NCBI GenBank assembly: GCA_033398695.1
Contig: CM065803.1
Coordinates: 50,087,501-50,151,500 of the forward strand
DNA length: 64,000 nucleotides
From: Orobanche coerulescens
Lineage: Eukaryota; Streptophyta; Magnoliopsida; Lamiales; Orobanchaceae
Direction of reading: 5' to 3'
Both the position numbers and the translations under genes were made by a program. Shown here in pieces: positions 54,361-64,000 of the stretch (positions within the stretch are counted from its first letter, which is position 1; every line of letters begins with the position of its first letter). The notes under the pieces were generated by a model. The model saw nothing but the letters and a program-made list of their open reading frames with translations, made no database searches and had not been told where the DNA came from.

Positions 54361-57095
54361 TGTAACACCCCCAATCCACTCAGGGATATTACACGCCGTA
54401 GACCCTCTCCTCGAGGATCTACCAGGCTGGTAACAACATTTCACATCTCGACAATGCCTTCAAGGCTAAAATGACTCAGTAGACCGATTTGGTCTTTCAA
54501 TAAAATATACAACTCGATTACAAACACATACCCACGCGGGGTCAAAATACAATAAACTCCCCATAACGGGAAAAGATACTGCAGCGGAAAAGAAAATACA
54601 ACTAGACCAATACGACATCAACGGATCCTCGTGTGATTAGTATCGTTCATCTTTCATCATCCTTCGTGCCGACCCTGTGTTATGCTCCAAAACCTGAATG
54701 CAAAAATAGACATCCACCCCCCGAATATCGGGGGTTAGCAAAACTCCTTTGTTTTGCTAGTGCAAGTATAAAATACGAAAACGAGCCATACATATCATAC
54801 TCCACGAAACATGTTAATCATAAACATACTTCCCGAGGTGATTCACTTAATTAAACGATTAAATCGAAAGATGGGGTAAACCCGATAAACATCTTGTGAA
54901 AAATATTTTACGACCTCGGGAGTTTTGAATACATTGGGATTTAAAATTCCTCAGGCCTTTCGAAATCATTTTGGGACACAGCCCAAAAGTCATTTTCCCA
55001 AAACATAAATTCGATAACAACAAGTGGGGTCCACGACGCGATCGTAACATAACAACTTGTTTCAACAGATTATTCGCGTCCCGTGCTAGCAAGCCACGGA
55101 CCTCAGATGCTCCCGTAGAACAAACCCGAGTGAATAACCCACAGGGAAACTATATCAAATCACATGTCACCGTAACCGCAGTCACGTGACTAAAAGCACA
55201 TATACTTACATAATCAAACCACAACCATAAGTTATCCGGCATCGTGCTAACAAGTCACGAACCTCGGAGTCCCCGCAAGACATACCCGATGATAACCACA
55301 CAAGTTATCTCGGCATCGGGCTAGCAAGCCCCGAACCTCGGAGTCCCCGCAAGACATACCCGTATTGGATAACCCTACGGTTTCGCCCGACCCATACTAG
55401 CAAGTATGGATCCCGAGATTCAACAATCCTACCCGGAGGCACATCACATACAATAAGCACACAACAATAACCGATTATCAAGACAAGCAACACTAAGCAT
55501 CACAACCTCCTTTCAAAGGAGTAACGACTAACATCACATCATGTCGAATACCCACCGAACAAATATACAATTCAATGCACAATCCTCGGCAAACAATTAT
55601 GGTCAATGCGATCATAACGTCTCTCAACGTCTGAAACTAACACACATATTCCGAGAACATATCCATTCACGAAGTATACGAATTATCGTTGAAAGACAAT
55701 ATTTATCGAGAACATACCGATCCTTTTAACGCTCATTAAACATCGGATTTCGCATAAAATCATTTATCAATAATTATGCCTAAGAAATATGAAATGTATG
55801 GGCAAGATACTTGCCTCAAAATCGCACGCAAGTATTCCGACGAACACGGCTCAACCGGAAAGCTTCAAACGCCCGATGCTATCGAAAGGAAGACGACAAC
55901 GAGCGGAAGGGTTTAACTCGGTTTCTTCGTAAGAAACTCGACCCTAACATCATATAATTAATAAATCAATGATCATACGATGAGGAATAATCGTAGAACG
56001 CCCGAAAACCCCTCTATAACATTTCTGGACACCTTCAAGGCGTCGGTCAAGAACTCGACCCAACTAACGAATCGATACGATCCAACCATGGAATAACAAG
56101 GTAAATGATATAATACATCTAAATAATCATCAATCCATCATAATCCTAAGTTAAATCGGATTAATCGGACGAAAACAACCAAAATACCCAAATTCCCCAA
56201 AACTAGATTTCTAGGAAATCGACTGGTCAGTAGATCGTAGGATGTTATAGGATTGATGATTGATGATATGAACTCCAAAACTTCATGGATTGATTGTCCA
56301 ACAACATCTCTCCATGATTACACCATCTCCACGCGGAATGGAAGAAGAGAAGTGAGAAAATGTCAAGAAAACGCCGCTGTGCCTTTTATAAAGCCGATCG
56401 CCGGCCGTTACGACGTAATCGGCCACGGCTTACGACGTAATCGCCATGGCGAACTCTGCTGGAAAATGCCGGGCGTTACGCACGTTACCGGCCAGGGCCT
56501 TACGACGTAACCGGCCTTACGTGCGTAATGGCCGATCATTACCGCACGTTACTCGGCCGGGCGCTGGCCCGATCATGCCGGCCATGACTCGGCCGGGACC
56601 AACTCCGACGGCCCGAACGACCCCGAAACCCGAACTCGAGTACGAATCGAAGATACGGTTACGAAGTACTCGAAAAGACGAATCCGAGCACTAATAGAAC
56701 ATACGATTCCGACTACCCGAAGGCTCGAAACTCGACAACGGAAAGTAATTACCCCAAACTTTGGGAAATTACGAAAATGGCCCAAAACGCCCGAAAATCA
56801 CGATACGTGATCGAAACACCAAGCCAAAGCTCGCAACATGAATAATAACATTAAATGAACTTACGAGAAAGTCGAAACAACAGTTTCGGACGAGATTCGC
56901 AAGAATCGAACTCAAGTGCGGAAAAACCGCTAAAAAGCACGGAACTCAACAAAACGACACCGAAACGAACTCGGATGACAAAAAGTGCAGAATTAATCAT
57001 TCTCAGAATGACGAAACGGTCATGAGCGAGTCGTCAAAACGGACTTCCGCCGAAAAAAAGAAATTTACCGAAAATCGAAAATTGCGGATATTACA
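54361..57095 (-). repeat. 5' LTR of LARD (2735 bp)
   Basis: It is near-identical to 48834-51577; differences are mainly short indels. The TATA box is at 56382-56391 (minus). In the double hairpin (54714-54765) the loop of stem 1 differs from the other LTR while the stem is kept. Confidence 0.92.
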
Positions 57096-57100
57096 ATTAG
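57096..57100. repeat. Target site duplication ATTAG, right of LARD
   Basis: It matches 48829-48833. Confidence 0.93.
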
Positions 57101-58149
57101 ATGACCCCCTAATGATTCGGTTACGTGAGGAAGTGGGCAAGGGAAAGGCCCCAGGATTTATAATTTGTGAAGATGGAGTTCTGAGATTCCAAAGTTGACA
57201 TTGTGTTCCCGATAATGATGTTTTAAAGCAGACAATCATGAAGGAATCTCATAGTACGCCTTATTCTATTCACTCGGGCAACAGTAATATGTATAAAGAC
57301 CTGAAGCAGAATTTTTGGTGCGGCAGCATGAAGAACAATGTGGCAGACTATGTTTCGAAGTGTTTAACTTGTCAGCAGGTTAAGATTGAACATCAACGAC
57401 CTATCGGAATGTTGAAGCCAATTCTGAGTCCTGAATGGAAGTGGGAAGATATATTGATGGACTTTATCACCAATATGCCGAAGACCAGAACACGGATGAA
57501 TATGATTGGGGTGATGGTTGATCGTCTAACAAAGTCGGCTCATTTTCTGGGCATTAAGGATACTTGGGGACCAGAGAAGTTGGCACGAGTGTTTATTACG
57601 GATATAGTCTGATTGCATGAAACACCGAAGACCATTATTTCAGATCGGAATGGTCGCTTCATGTCACATTTTTGGAAAGCGGTTCATAGAGCCTTGGGAA
57701 CCAAGCTGAACTTTAGCACAACTTATCATCCTCTAACCGATGGATAGTCCGAGAGGAGTATTAAAACAGTAGAAGACATGTTGAGATCTTGTGCCTTAGA
57801 TTGGTCGAGTGATTCGGAAATTCATCTGCCGTTGATTGAATTCACCTACAACAATAGTTGACATGCTTCCATTAAGATGGCACCTTTTGAAGCATTATGC
57901 GGAAGAATATGCAGATCACCCCTATGTTGGGATGATTCATCTGACTTAATTGGAACGGAACCAAAGTTGATAGTACAAACTCAAGAGAAGGTAGCTCTGA
58001 TTCGTGAAAGGCTGTTGACTGCACAGAGTTGTCAGAAGTCTTATGCAGACGTGCGCCGTCGTCCGTTAGAGTTTGGAATTGGGGATCACGTATTCCTGAA
58101 AGTTTCTCATACCCGAGGAATTTTTATTTTGGGAGGAAAAGAAAGTTGA
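57101..58149 (+). pseudogene. Integrase of D
   Basis: ESHSTPYSIHSGNSNMYKDL and CLTCQQVK form the zinc-binding region. WEDILMDFITNMP has the first aspartate. Then come a stop (57610), [14 protein letters not shown] with the second, and TDG, a stop, then SERSIKTVEDML, which keeps the glutamate region. MAPFEALCGRICRSPLCW and GDHVFLKVSHTRG follow. Stops lie near 57197, 57610, 57748 and 57859. Confidence 0.9.
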
Positions 58150-58500
58150 GTTCGAGATATATTGGACCATTCGAGATTCTTGAGAGAGTTGGAGAGTTGG
58201 CGTATAAATTGGCCTTGCCGCCATCGCTGAGTCATATTCATAATGTGTTCCACGTATCCCAGTTACAAAAGTATGTACCGGATCCCAATCATGTCATCGA
58301 TTTCAGTGAGATCGAAGTAGCTAATAATGGCACGTTCGAGGAGAAACCAATTAAGATACTCGAGAGTTGAGTCAAATAATTTAGGAATAAACCAATCTCC
58401 TTGGTTAAAATTCAATGGTCACGACACGGAGTCGAAGAAACTACTTTGGAGATGGAGGATAGTATGAAGTCGGGATACATGGAATTATTTTCATCTTAAA
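58135..58500 (+). pseudogene. C-terminal domain and chromodomain-like tail of D
   Basis: After a frameshift near 58130 the text reads LSSRYIGPFEILERVGELAY, the GPF domain, then LPPSLSHIHNVFHVSQLQKY. A stop at 58368 interrupts VKIQWSRHGVEETTLEME, which resembles the core of the short chromodomain of Tekay-type elements. Confidence 0.85.
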
Positions 58501-58851
58501 TTTCGGGACAAAACTTGTAGAACCCCATAAATTTGATAGTTAGTATATGTACGACATATCCTATTATAATATGATTGAGTAACAATTGCTATATAGCACA
58601 ATATAATCTAAGTTTACCATTTATTTTACTCAATTTATCAATTTTAAAATTCATATGTCAAACCGTATAATTAATTAAATAAGAAAATGATATCTATATA
58701 ATGGACTACTTGTCAAACCTAATAAGTCAAGCCCAACCTATAAAATCTATAAGACTTAAAAATACAACTTAAAGCCCAACCTAATCACCTAGCCCACTTT
58801 ATTAAACAAATACTTAATATCTATATCTATATACACCTAAAATACTTAAAA

Positions 58852-58876
58852 ATATATATATATATATATATATATA
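58852..58876. repeat. (TA)n microsatellite
   Basis: About 12 uninterrupted TA units. Confidence 0.9.
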
Positions 58877-59805
58877 ATAACACACACAGACACATGGGGA
58901 GGCCATAAGGAGGAATATAAGACACCTAGAGTCTTCATGTCCCCCATGCAAGACACTGTCCTAAGAGACCTTAGCTACATGTCACTAGTTTTCTTTACAC
59001 CTCCAACTTCCCAAGCCACTTTACACCCCTCTTAAATATATACACCACCCAACACACTCCCATTCTCCCAACACAAACAAAAAATCTGAGATTTAAAGAG
59101 AGAGAAACAAAAACGTGAGCAAGAGAGAAGAAGGAAGGGAGGAATAAAGAAGAAGAAACAAGAGGGAGGTAAGAACTACACTTCATACATTTGTTTTTTA
59201 ACTTACTTATTCTTCCCTTTCTAACTTAAAACCTAATATGCAATCAAAATAATTATACATGGTGGGATGATACATGGGCCTAAATGTAGAGGAGGAGAAG
59301 GAGGAGAGGTCCTTTTTCAACCTACGAGACCTAGAATCAACTTCTACCGACAAAGAACGAGGTGGGTAAAATATTTTCTTTCTAAAACTTTTATATGTAA
59401 GTTACTTTCAAAGGAAATTAATAATAATTATATAATGCATGTCCTTTATATGTAGTTATATAGTTTATTCATCATATATCATTAGCATGCAAATTAGTTA
59501 GTAACTTGTTGCATGTGAAATTACCGATTTGATGACTAGAATGAAATGCATAAATATCTTACCAACCAAACATGATTGCTATCCATTATATTCTGGAAAT
59601 TGATTTTTAAAAAAGTTTATTTTGTTTATATGAATGTGCATGTGTAGTTGGATGCTTAAATCGTCGCCTAACAAAGATAGAACGGTTAAAACAAGCTTAA
59701 GATACGAACTAAGTGAAGGTAAAGATAATTAGGAAAATTATTGCTCAAAAGATGTAATCTGACTTAAGGACAGAAAATACAACATAATTACTTGTTAATC
59801 ACCTA

Positions 59806-60480
59806 CCCTTAAAATTTTATAATAAACGGGAACCGTTTTCCAAGCCAACGGGCCAAAATCGTCAAAACACGGAAATTGTGTAAAATCTACAAGTTGTGAA
59901 ACAACTAATTGAAATCCGTGTAATTTCAGTTTGGAACATAAAAAGGGACATAATAACATGTTTAGCCTCTGCCCTTAAAATTTCGTAGTGATCGGATCCA
60001 TTCCCGGTGCCTACGGACTAAAAATTACAATTAAGATAAATTAAGAGGTCAAAATGGTAAAATCCCCAAAAAAATCCGGAGCCAAGGCAAAATTTTCACC
60101 TTCTGGACTGAAGTAATGGCTTATATAAGAATAAATATTCTGACCGTAAAATTTTGTAGAGATCGTAAGTCGTTTTGAGATTCGGGGCCAAAATGTAATA
60201 ATCAATAAAATTGGGGTCAAATAGCAAATTACAATAAAATTGAAATCTAAGACGAAATTTCAAGACTTTGGACTGGAATATTAAATTTTCAAAAAGGTAC
60301 GTATGATATATGAAAAATCTTATAACAATCGAAGTAAATTTGGGTCAAAACGATATTTTAAAAAGTTTTGGGGCAAAACGAAAATTTTGGAAAAATCGGT
60401 CAGAAACCGAAATTCTGGAAATTTACCCAACACTTAAGCTCCAAGTTCAACATGAACTCTCCTGTAAGTTTCGTCACTAT
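59806..60480 (+). repeat. Ladder of degenerate ~165 bp repeats in LTR E
   Basis: Related text of the form CCNTAAAATTTYGTARNGATCG recurs near 59808, 59972, 60142, 60312 and 60463, spaced 150-170 bp. Each is followed by a GGNCAAAAT-like block. Confidence 0.6.
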
Positions 60481-60814
60481 CCGTGACGAAAACTAAAATT
60501 TACGGGTATAATAACCCACTTCGCAAGAATTATGGGCGAGACCGTAATTTTGAGAATTTTAATTCACAAATTAAAGATTGAAAATTTACCAAATCTGAAA
60601 TCAATAATCACAATTATATCTTTAAGTATATGTCAACAACCGAACCATAATCTCGTGCCACGAATAAACTCCAAATCACAATCATATAATCGAATTACAC
60701 TAAGTGCTGTAATTAATTGAATGTATGACTCTGATTGTATGATGTGTATGCACCGAAAATGTGGCTAACTTATAATCACGTCTAACCGGGAACTAAGTGT
60801 CTCACAAACAAAGT

Positions 60815-60960
60815 GCCACGGACAGGACTGCCTCTAATTCTATCGGGACAAAGTGCCACGTCAACGGCCGGGGGCCACCTCTTGAGCCCATACGAAACAG
60901 AGGGTCGATCAAAGATCCGGGGGCCACCTCTTGAGTTGTAAGGGCCACCTCTAAAGTCCT
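60815..60960 (+). repeat. Short tandem motif cluster in LTR E
   Basis: ACAAAGTGCCACG occurs twice. GGGGGCCACCTCTTGAG occurs twice, with a third shorter copy AGGGCCACCTCTAAAG. Confidence 0.75.
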
Positions 60961-61572
60961 GAATTTGTGTCAGGGATGGTTAGACCAAGTCTTGGATCGA
61001 GCAGCACGGCTGCGGTTCATGAACAAGGCTACCGTCGTTTCCTATTCCCTTGAAGCCGAAGGACGGAGTGATCCTGAGGTGACTGGGTCGTAGACTTAGG
61101 GTATAATCGCGATTATGGTGTGATCCGGATATTAAACCCCAACTAAGGACATACCGAGCCCAGATAAGAGATAAGGTATCACGTCACCAAGCGTGAGAGC
61201 TTTTAGCTCAAAGGCCAAGGTTATAAGGACGGTCCGACAAACGCCCAAGGCTACGGTTATTAAACCAAAGGTCGTGGCAAAAGTCATAGTCCGATCTCTG
61301 ATAACGGTCTAAGACGTCATAAGAAGGCCAAGGGACTTTGTCACATAGACGACCTCCCGGAGCTAAATATTCACTAGGTGCTTGACGCCACATGTTGTCA
61401 TGCTTAACATCAATCTATGGAGATTGACTGTTCACTCATGCCATAATTCATTACATTCCTTTGAAAACTTGTACTATCTATAGACAAAAATATTTTCAAA
61501 AGTGGGAGTAAATATATTATCCTTCAAAATGGTTATATATATAAATTGAGAAAATACTCGAAACCCCACTCA

Positions 61573-61593
61573 CTGAGAATCCATTATTCTCAG
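61573..61593 (+). promoter_or_regulatory. Hairpin in LTR E
   Basis: CTGAGAAT-CCATT-ATTCTCAG is a perfect 8 bp stem, about 360 bp before the LTR end, in the same relative place as the hairpins of C and D. Confidence 0.6.
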
Positions 61594-61960
61594 CCCATTT
61601 CGAATTGTTTTCTAAAACCTCACTAGATGAAGAGAATCAAGAGGAAGAAGAGAGAGATGCTGACGACCAGTGAAGATCATCCTCAAAGTATTACAAAGAC
61701 GTAGGATTTAGGATGCTGCTTTAACGCTTCTTTTTATTCTTGTGTCACAATGTATTTTGGTTTCCGATGTACTCTTTTGCACTTGATGTAATAATTCCGT
61801 TGTACTCTTGAATATTTCTTTTCTATGAAATAACCAGTCTTAGTTCACCGGGCTGAGATCTGGCATATGTATGCTTTACTAGAATGTATTATCACAAATG
61901 TTATTTATTACGTTAACTGTCGCGTTCTCGTCCAACCCCGGTGTGGGGGCGTGACAGATG

Positions 61961-61974
61961 TGGTATCGGAGCTC
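61961..61974 (+). other. Primer-binding site of E
   Basis: TGGTATCGGAGCTC lies 4 bp after the LTR end. Confidence 0.85.
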
Positions 61975-62281
61975 ACTTTGTAAGAAGGACACTTACATCG
62001 AGCTTTTCCAAGATAAGATTCTTCGGACTTAGAAACGAATTCCACCTAGGGCGAAGTAAACCATAAGTTTGAGACCTAAAATTTGAATTCTCATGTCAAT
62101 TCTCCTTAGATCTCCTCGATTCAACGCTATCCACTTGAGATATGCATAGTCAATATCATTTTCCTAAGTCATTGGCCAAAATACTTGATTAAGTATTCAC
62201 GGCATTTCCAACTCACGTCATTTGATTCGACATTCGTCATATTAAATGGAAATCGTTCCTTCATTTCGCATGTAGTATGGT
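61975..62281 (+). other. Start of the E leader
   Basis: No gene is visible. It is cut at 62281/62282 by a CACTA-like end. GGT at 62279-62281 would be the 3 bp target duplication. Confidence 0.6.
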
Positions 62282-62460
62282 CACTACACCATAGATTACC
62301 TATTGCAACCACATTTCTAAAAAATTGTTAAAAACCATTGCCATTGAGAAACCAAATCACATAAATTGCAATGCTTTCGAAAAGCATTGCAATTCCATTG
62401 AAAAAATCTAAGAAAGTTAAAAACATGCATTCTATTGCAATACTGTTTTAAAATCGTTGC

Positions 62461-63404
62461 AGTATCTATTCATTTTGGGGGCAAATGTTGGCGGGCTGGT
62501 AAAATGTGAGAGGGATTTCTTCCCGGGCTTACAAAAAATAACAAAAGAAAAAACAAAAAAAAAAAAGCCACAACCCACACGGACACAACCCACACGGCAC
62601 AACACAACACAAACACACGCAGACAAAATTCAACTCGAATAGAATTATACTGTGTTCGTGAAACCCCCAAAATTCAACTCGAATAATCAAGCTCGAAGAG
62701 GGTAAATCAAGCTCAAAGAAGATTAAAGCTCGATAAAGGTAAATCATCGATCCGAAATCCTTTTTGTTTTTTTGTAGTTTCGAATCGAGTTTGTTACATG
62801 CCCGATGCTTCTTCCTTCTTCTTATATTGCTCTATTTTTGTGTTCTTAATTAGGGTTCCTATGTTTCTTGCTCTGTTTCTTAATGGTACTTTGAGATGAA
62901 ATTTATCCTTTTTGATTTTGTTTTTCTTGTCATGATTCGATGATTCTATCTTCAGTTTCTAAGTTGCGTTTGTCCTAACATCCGCGAGTAATGAGGTTTT
63001 CAACTAAATTGCTTGTCGTGTCGTGTTCATCGAGACAAAAATTCCGCACTTATTTATCAACCATGCTGCAGAATTGAAGGTAGCTCGTCTTAAATTGCCT
63101 CAAGAGAAAATTGTTTTATGGAATGGTAAACTTGACCGTAACCTTATTTTGTTTTTCATTTTATACCCCTATATTTACCTTCAGTGTATCTTCTCACTTC
63201 ACTCCAGGATAATAACGGTTCTACAATAAGAAATAGAAAAGCATCGCACCAAGAGTTTCGATCCATCAAAGTTAACATCACCACTTATTAATCCGGAGAT
63301 GTTAATCCAGTAAGTCCTTGCAATGTGTTCAGGAGTATACTTTATGCTCCTCTTTTTTTATGTCTTAATAATGTTAGCACTCTTGTTTGATTCATACTCT
63401 CAGA
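62461..63404. other. Interior of the CACTA-like element, unassigned
   Basis: It is AT-rich with a poly-A/poly-T tract at 62540-62566. A short frame at 63023-63130 contains ETKIP...AAEL, faintly like a segment found downstream in NOP56. If real, it is out of order with the fragment at 63405. Nothing else is recognised. Confidence 0.35.
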
Positions 63405-63929
63405 AGGGATGGCCGGTTCATTTTTTATTTGAATTTGCCTCGGGATTCGCTCTTTTTTACGCCCATGAAATGGAACAAGTTGATCTAAGGTTTGAGTCAG
63501 CTAAGAAGTACATTAACCGCCCACACGACCAAATCTTTGAGCTTAAAGCTTTTCATCTTTTTTTATTTGCTGACGATGATGTTTATCAAATAAACGTTGT
63601 ACCCAAGTGTAAATTACTCTCTGAATGAAGTTTAAAGTATGGCATTCTATTCTATTATATCAGGCGTTATAGAAACTGGTTGTGTGCTCATTTGATGTGT
63701 ATTTTGTTTGTAGCATTGATGACTGAGCACCTGGAAAGTTTCTTGCTTCACAATCTTCCTAACCCAATCAGTGGCACACGTAATTATTATATTGCAGTTT
63801 TTGATCCAATCATGTGATACAACATAGGATAAACAATCAGAACAACCATCATATGTTGTCGTGAATATTAGAATATTATGCGCGGTTTGCGGATGAACAT
63901 TGAAAATTTTATTCTTGGCTTCAACGGTT
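63405..63929 (+). pseudogene. NOP56/NOP58-like N-terminal gene fragment
   Basis: Three collinear pieces resemble the start of the box C/D snoRNP proteins NOP56/NOP58. Piece 1 (63405-63628) has FLFEFASGFALFYAHEMEQV, FELKAFHLF and LLSE, like the NOP5NT domain. Piece 2 (63713-63817) follows an AG acceptor and has TEHLESFLLHNLP and YIAVFDP. Piece 3 (63872-63929) has IMRGLRMNIENFILGFN, like the ELLRGVRxHF block. Spacings would be introns. The ATG at 63409 is one base out of frame with piece 1, and stops end pieces 1 and 2. It is likely a captured, decayed copy; a diverged real gene start is less likely. The family assignment is from motif memory, not a search. Confidence 0.5.
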
Positions 63930-64000
63930 GTGTTTCTTTCATGTAATCATCATTTACAACAAAATATAATTTGTTCCTAATCTGATCTTTGATTTTCTCT

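Larger units (their letters stand above)
48834..57095 (-). mobile_element. LARD: large non-autonomous LTR element without coding capacity
   Basis: Two LTRs of 2744 and 2735 bp (TGTAA...TTACA) flank a 2.8 kb interior. On the minus strand a primer site follows the right-hand LTR and a polypurine tract precedes the left-hand one, so the signals for reverse transcription are complete. No gag or pol domain is visible in the interior. LTR and leader are related to element C. The ends, duplications and high LTR similarity show it moved as a unit, presumably with enzymes from a C-like relative. Confidence 0.92.
58516..61956 (+). repeat. LTR of element E (about 3.4 kb), left end inferred
   Basis: The right end GGGCGTGACA followed by a primer site is clear. 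The left end is placed at TGTAGAACCCC, right after the last D pol text; its terminal bases do not mirror the right end well, so it may be off. Contents: (TA)n at 58852-58876, a TATA-like TTAAATATATAC near 59034, a purine-rich leader with a donor-like GAGGTAAGA near 59166, a ladder of degenerate repeats (59806-60480), GGGGGCCACCTCTTGAG repeats (60815-60960) and a hairpin (61573-61593). It could instead be the 3' LTR of D. Confidence 0.6.
62282..64000. mobile_element. CACTA-like DNA transposon, left end; right end outside the window
   Basis: It starts CACTACACCATAG, the CACTA-type terminus, and is followed by subterminal repeats of TTGCAA/ATTGCAAT in both orientations (62306-62460). These include a long near-perfect inverted repeat at 62363-62395 (ATTGCAATGCTTT / AAAGCATTGCAAT). 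No transposase is visible; the interior carries a host-gene-like fragment. The extent to the window edge is assumed. Confidence 0.6.

Noticed and set aside
58516..61956. LTR at 58516-61956 as the 3' LTR of D
   Set aside because: Its end (GGGCGTGACA) and following primer region differ from the D LTR end (GAGGTGTTACA), and no D polypurine tract precedes it. Not fully excluded, as noted in the feature.
62457..62747. Short frames on both strands with poly-K or FFFFV runs
   Set aside because: They are translations of a poly-A/poly-T tract in non-coding transposon sequence.

Overview
The window is a gene-poor, repeat-dense stretch of an angiosperm nuclear genome. The evidence is nested long terminal repeat (LTR) retrotransposons of plant-specific lineages, primer sites matching plant initiator tRNA-Met, a plant-type dual-RNase-H Ty3/gypsy element and two DNA transposons. 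The species cannot be told from the sequence. I see no intact host gene; the only host-gene-like material is a broken NOP56/NOP58-like fragment at the right edge.

Layout, left to right. (1) 1-1703 and 13845-18176: minus-strand remains of a Ty1/copia element, 'A', of Sirevirus type. It has a coiled-coil gag, a protease/integrase remnant and an extra ORF downstream of pol. (2) 1704-13844: a nearly complete Tat-lineage Ty3/gypsy element, 'T1', minus strand, inserted in A with a GATGG target duplication. Its two LTRs are about 98-99% identical by eye, yet pol carries nonsense codons and a frameshift. On its opposite strand T1 carries a separate four-exon gene with its own TATA box and poly(A) signal. 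(3) 18177-~23165: plus-strand gypsy element 'C', with a 2.6 kb LTR, leader and truncated gag. (4) ~23185-43799: a second Sirevirus-type copia element, 'B', minus strand. It holds gag, protease, integrase, RT/RNase H, several polypurine tracts and an extra ORF with its own TATA box. B is split by a full-length copia element, 'F' (28291-37464, CACAG duplication), and by a 475 bp hAT-like MITE (40143-40617). (5) 43800-58515: a decayed plus-strand chromovirus-type gypsy element, 'D', interrupted at 48834-57095 by a non-autonomous element with 2.7 kb LTRs and no coding capacity ('LARD', ATTAG duplication). (6) 58516-62281: a long LTR plus leader start of another gypsy-type element, 'E'. (7) 62282-64000: a CACTA-like transposon end followed by the NOP56/58-like fragment.

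The most unusual signals are these. The spliced antisense gene in T1 has four exons in continuous reading phase. The extra ORF of the Sirevirus-type elements looks like an independent transcription unit. A paired-hairpin module recurs near the 3' end of LTRs whose sequences are otherwise unrelated. CpG-rich palindrome arrays sit just upstream of the TATA box in two related LTR families but use different palindromes. A ladder of degenerate repeats with a period near 165 bp lies inside LTR E. The right edge holds a transposon-associated gene fragment.

All coordinates of splice sites, LTR ends and target duplications were read by eye. Identities are hand estimates, not computed alignments.
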